From contig NZ_KZ819073.1 of assembly GCF_003115855.1 (NCBI RefSeq), positions 1-64,000 of the forward strand: a stretch of DNA of 64,000 nt, written 5' to 3'. The stretch comes from Brenneria corticis (GTDB lineage: Bacteria > Pseudomonadota > Gammaproteobacteria > Enterobacterales > Enterobacteriaceae). Shown here one piece after another: positions 63,354 to 64,000 of this stretch. Under the pieces are notes generated by a model. That model was not told the origin of the DNA. It searched no databases and saw only the letters and a program-made list of their open reading frames with translations. Made by a program: the position numbers and the translations under genes. The stretch's first letter is position 1; each line of letters starts with the position of its first letter.

Positions 63354-64000
63354 CTACAGGGCCGATGGCTGGCTGCCGGCCCGGACCAGCCGCCGTCCGG
63401 GCACCGCATCCAGCAGTTCGCGCGTATAGGTTTCGGCGGGGGAACCGAACACCTGGGTTGCCGGTCCCTGCTCAACCACGCGTCCATGGCGCAGCACCAC
63501 GATGTGGTGCGCCACTGCGGCGACCACCGCCAAATCGTGCGAAACCAGTACGTAACTCACGCCGAGTTCGCGCTGCAGTTCCCCCAGAAGTTCGAGAATC
63601 TGGGCCTGCACCGAGACGTCGAGCGCCGATACCGGCTCGTCAAGAAACAGCAATTCGGGTTTTAACGCCAGCGCGCGAGCAATGGCCACACGCTGGCGCT
63701 GGCCGCCGGAGAGTTCGCGCGGCAGGCGATTGAGCATGGCGCGCGGCAGTTGCACCTGGTCGATCAGGCTCCTGGCCTCGCTCTCCAGGGCGGCCCCCTT
63801 GAGAAGACCGAAGGCGCGCAAAGGCTCGACGATGCTTTCAAAGATGGTCAGGCGCGGGTCGAGGGAAGCATAGGGGTTTTGCTGTACCAGCTGCATGCGT
63901 CTGCGCAATGGCCGAAACTCCGACCAGCTCAGGCGCGAAAGATCGGTGGCGCCGTCGAAGATGACCCTGCCGGCGGTCGCCTGCTCCAGTCCGAGAGCGA
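63354..64000 (-). CDS. Peptide/nickel-type ABC transporter ATP-binding protein (5' end beyond window)
   Basis: About 215 codons visible; the frame stays open to the window edge (LGLEQATAGRVIFDG continues upstream of the first internal ATG at 63908), so the N-terminus with Walker A is outside. DppF/OppF-like: Q-loop MQLVQQNPYASLDPR, signature LSGGQRQRVAIARAL, Walker B LLFLDEPVSALDVS, His-switch YVLVSHDLAVVA. The C-terminal oligopeptide-type tail is short. Likely part of a peptide importer lying to the right. Confidence 0.88.
   Translation of the reverse strand, partial: ALGLEQATAGRVIFDGATDLSRLSWSEFRPLRRRMQLVQQNPYASLDPRLTIFESIVEPLRAFGLLKGAALESEARSLIDQVQLPRAMLNRLPRELSGGQRQRVAIARALALKPELLFLDEPVSALDVSVQAQILELLGELQRELGVSYVLVSHDLAVVAAVAHHIVVLRHGRVVEQGPATQVFGSPAETYTRELLDAVPGRRLVRAGSQPSAL

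Noticed and set aside
63354..63908. Taking ATG 63908 as the start of the last ABC ATPase
   Set aside because: Coding sequence continues in frame to the window edge, and the Walker A motif would be missing from that start.

Overview
The window is a chromosomal segment of a member of the Enterobacterales. The gene content and order (gcvB/gcvA, syd-csrB-yqcC-truC, dapD-glnD-map, rpsB-tsf-pyrH-frr-dxr-uppS-cdsA-rseP-bamA-skp-lpxD-fabZ-lpxA-lpxB-rnhB-dnaE-accA, yaeR-tilS-rof-yaeP-yaeQ-nlpE) are those of E. coli relatives. Protein divergence, the moderately high G+C and some local rearrangements fit Pectobacteriaceae (Brenneria/Dickeya/Lonsdalea-like) better than Escherichia itself. The genus is an inference from memory of these families; no search was run.

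Layout. 1-9.2 kb: the sRNA GcvB and its divergent regulator gcvA, then ygdD-rlmM, xni/ppnN/queF on the minus strand, syd, the regulatory RNA CsrB (RsmB) with two upstream UvrY/GacA boxes and a terminator-rich triple repeat, and yqcC-truC-yqcA. 9.2-14.3 kb: yaeH, dapD, glnD and map on the minus strand. 14.4-34.4 kb: a long plus-strand run of translation, nucleotide, isoprenoid, envelope-biogenesis and replication genes (rpsB to accA). 34.5-39 kb: an L-lactate utilisation operon (lldP-lutABC, minus strand) where E. coli has ldcC. 39.2-45.3 kb: yaeR-tilS, rof-yaeP, yaeQ, a one-domain NlpE and mutS.

45.3-64 kb is accessory. An AbiE-type toxin-antitoxin pair, a very E. coli-like D-serine module (dsdA, dsdX, dsdC), a possible Fic antitoxin and a 5'-truncated fic gene lie between two direct copies of a dispersed repeat (45.6 and 52.2 kb). 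Next come an atypical SDR and a cluster of about 9 kb (53.1-62.4 kb). The cluster encodes an amino-acid ABC transporter, a DapA-family lyase/deaminase, an aldehyde dehydrogenase, a proline-racemase-superfamily enzyme with a Ser/Cys active-site pair, a FAD D-amino-acid oxidoreductase, a periplasmic binding protein and a GntR/FCD regulator. Together these supply every step of the known trans-4-hydroxy-L-proline to 2-oxoglutarate route. A near-identical 23-bp sequence (21/23 matches, opposite orientation) lies upstream of both the transporter operon and the oxidoreductase gene and is the best candidate operator for the regulator. The window ends with a DUF421 membrane protein and a peptide-type ABC ATPase cut by the window edge.

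I saw no tRNA, rRNA, CRISPR array, integrase or intact insertion sequence.
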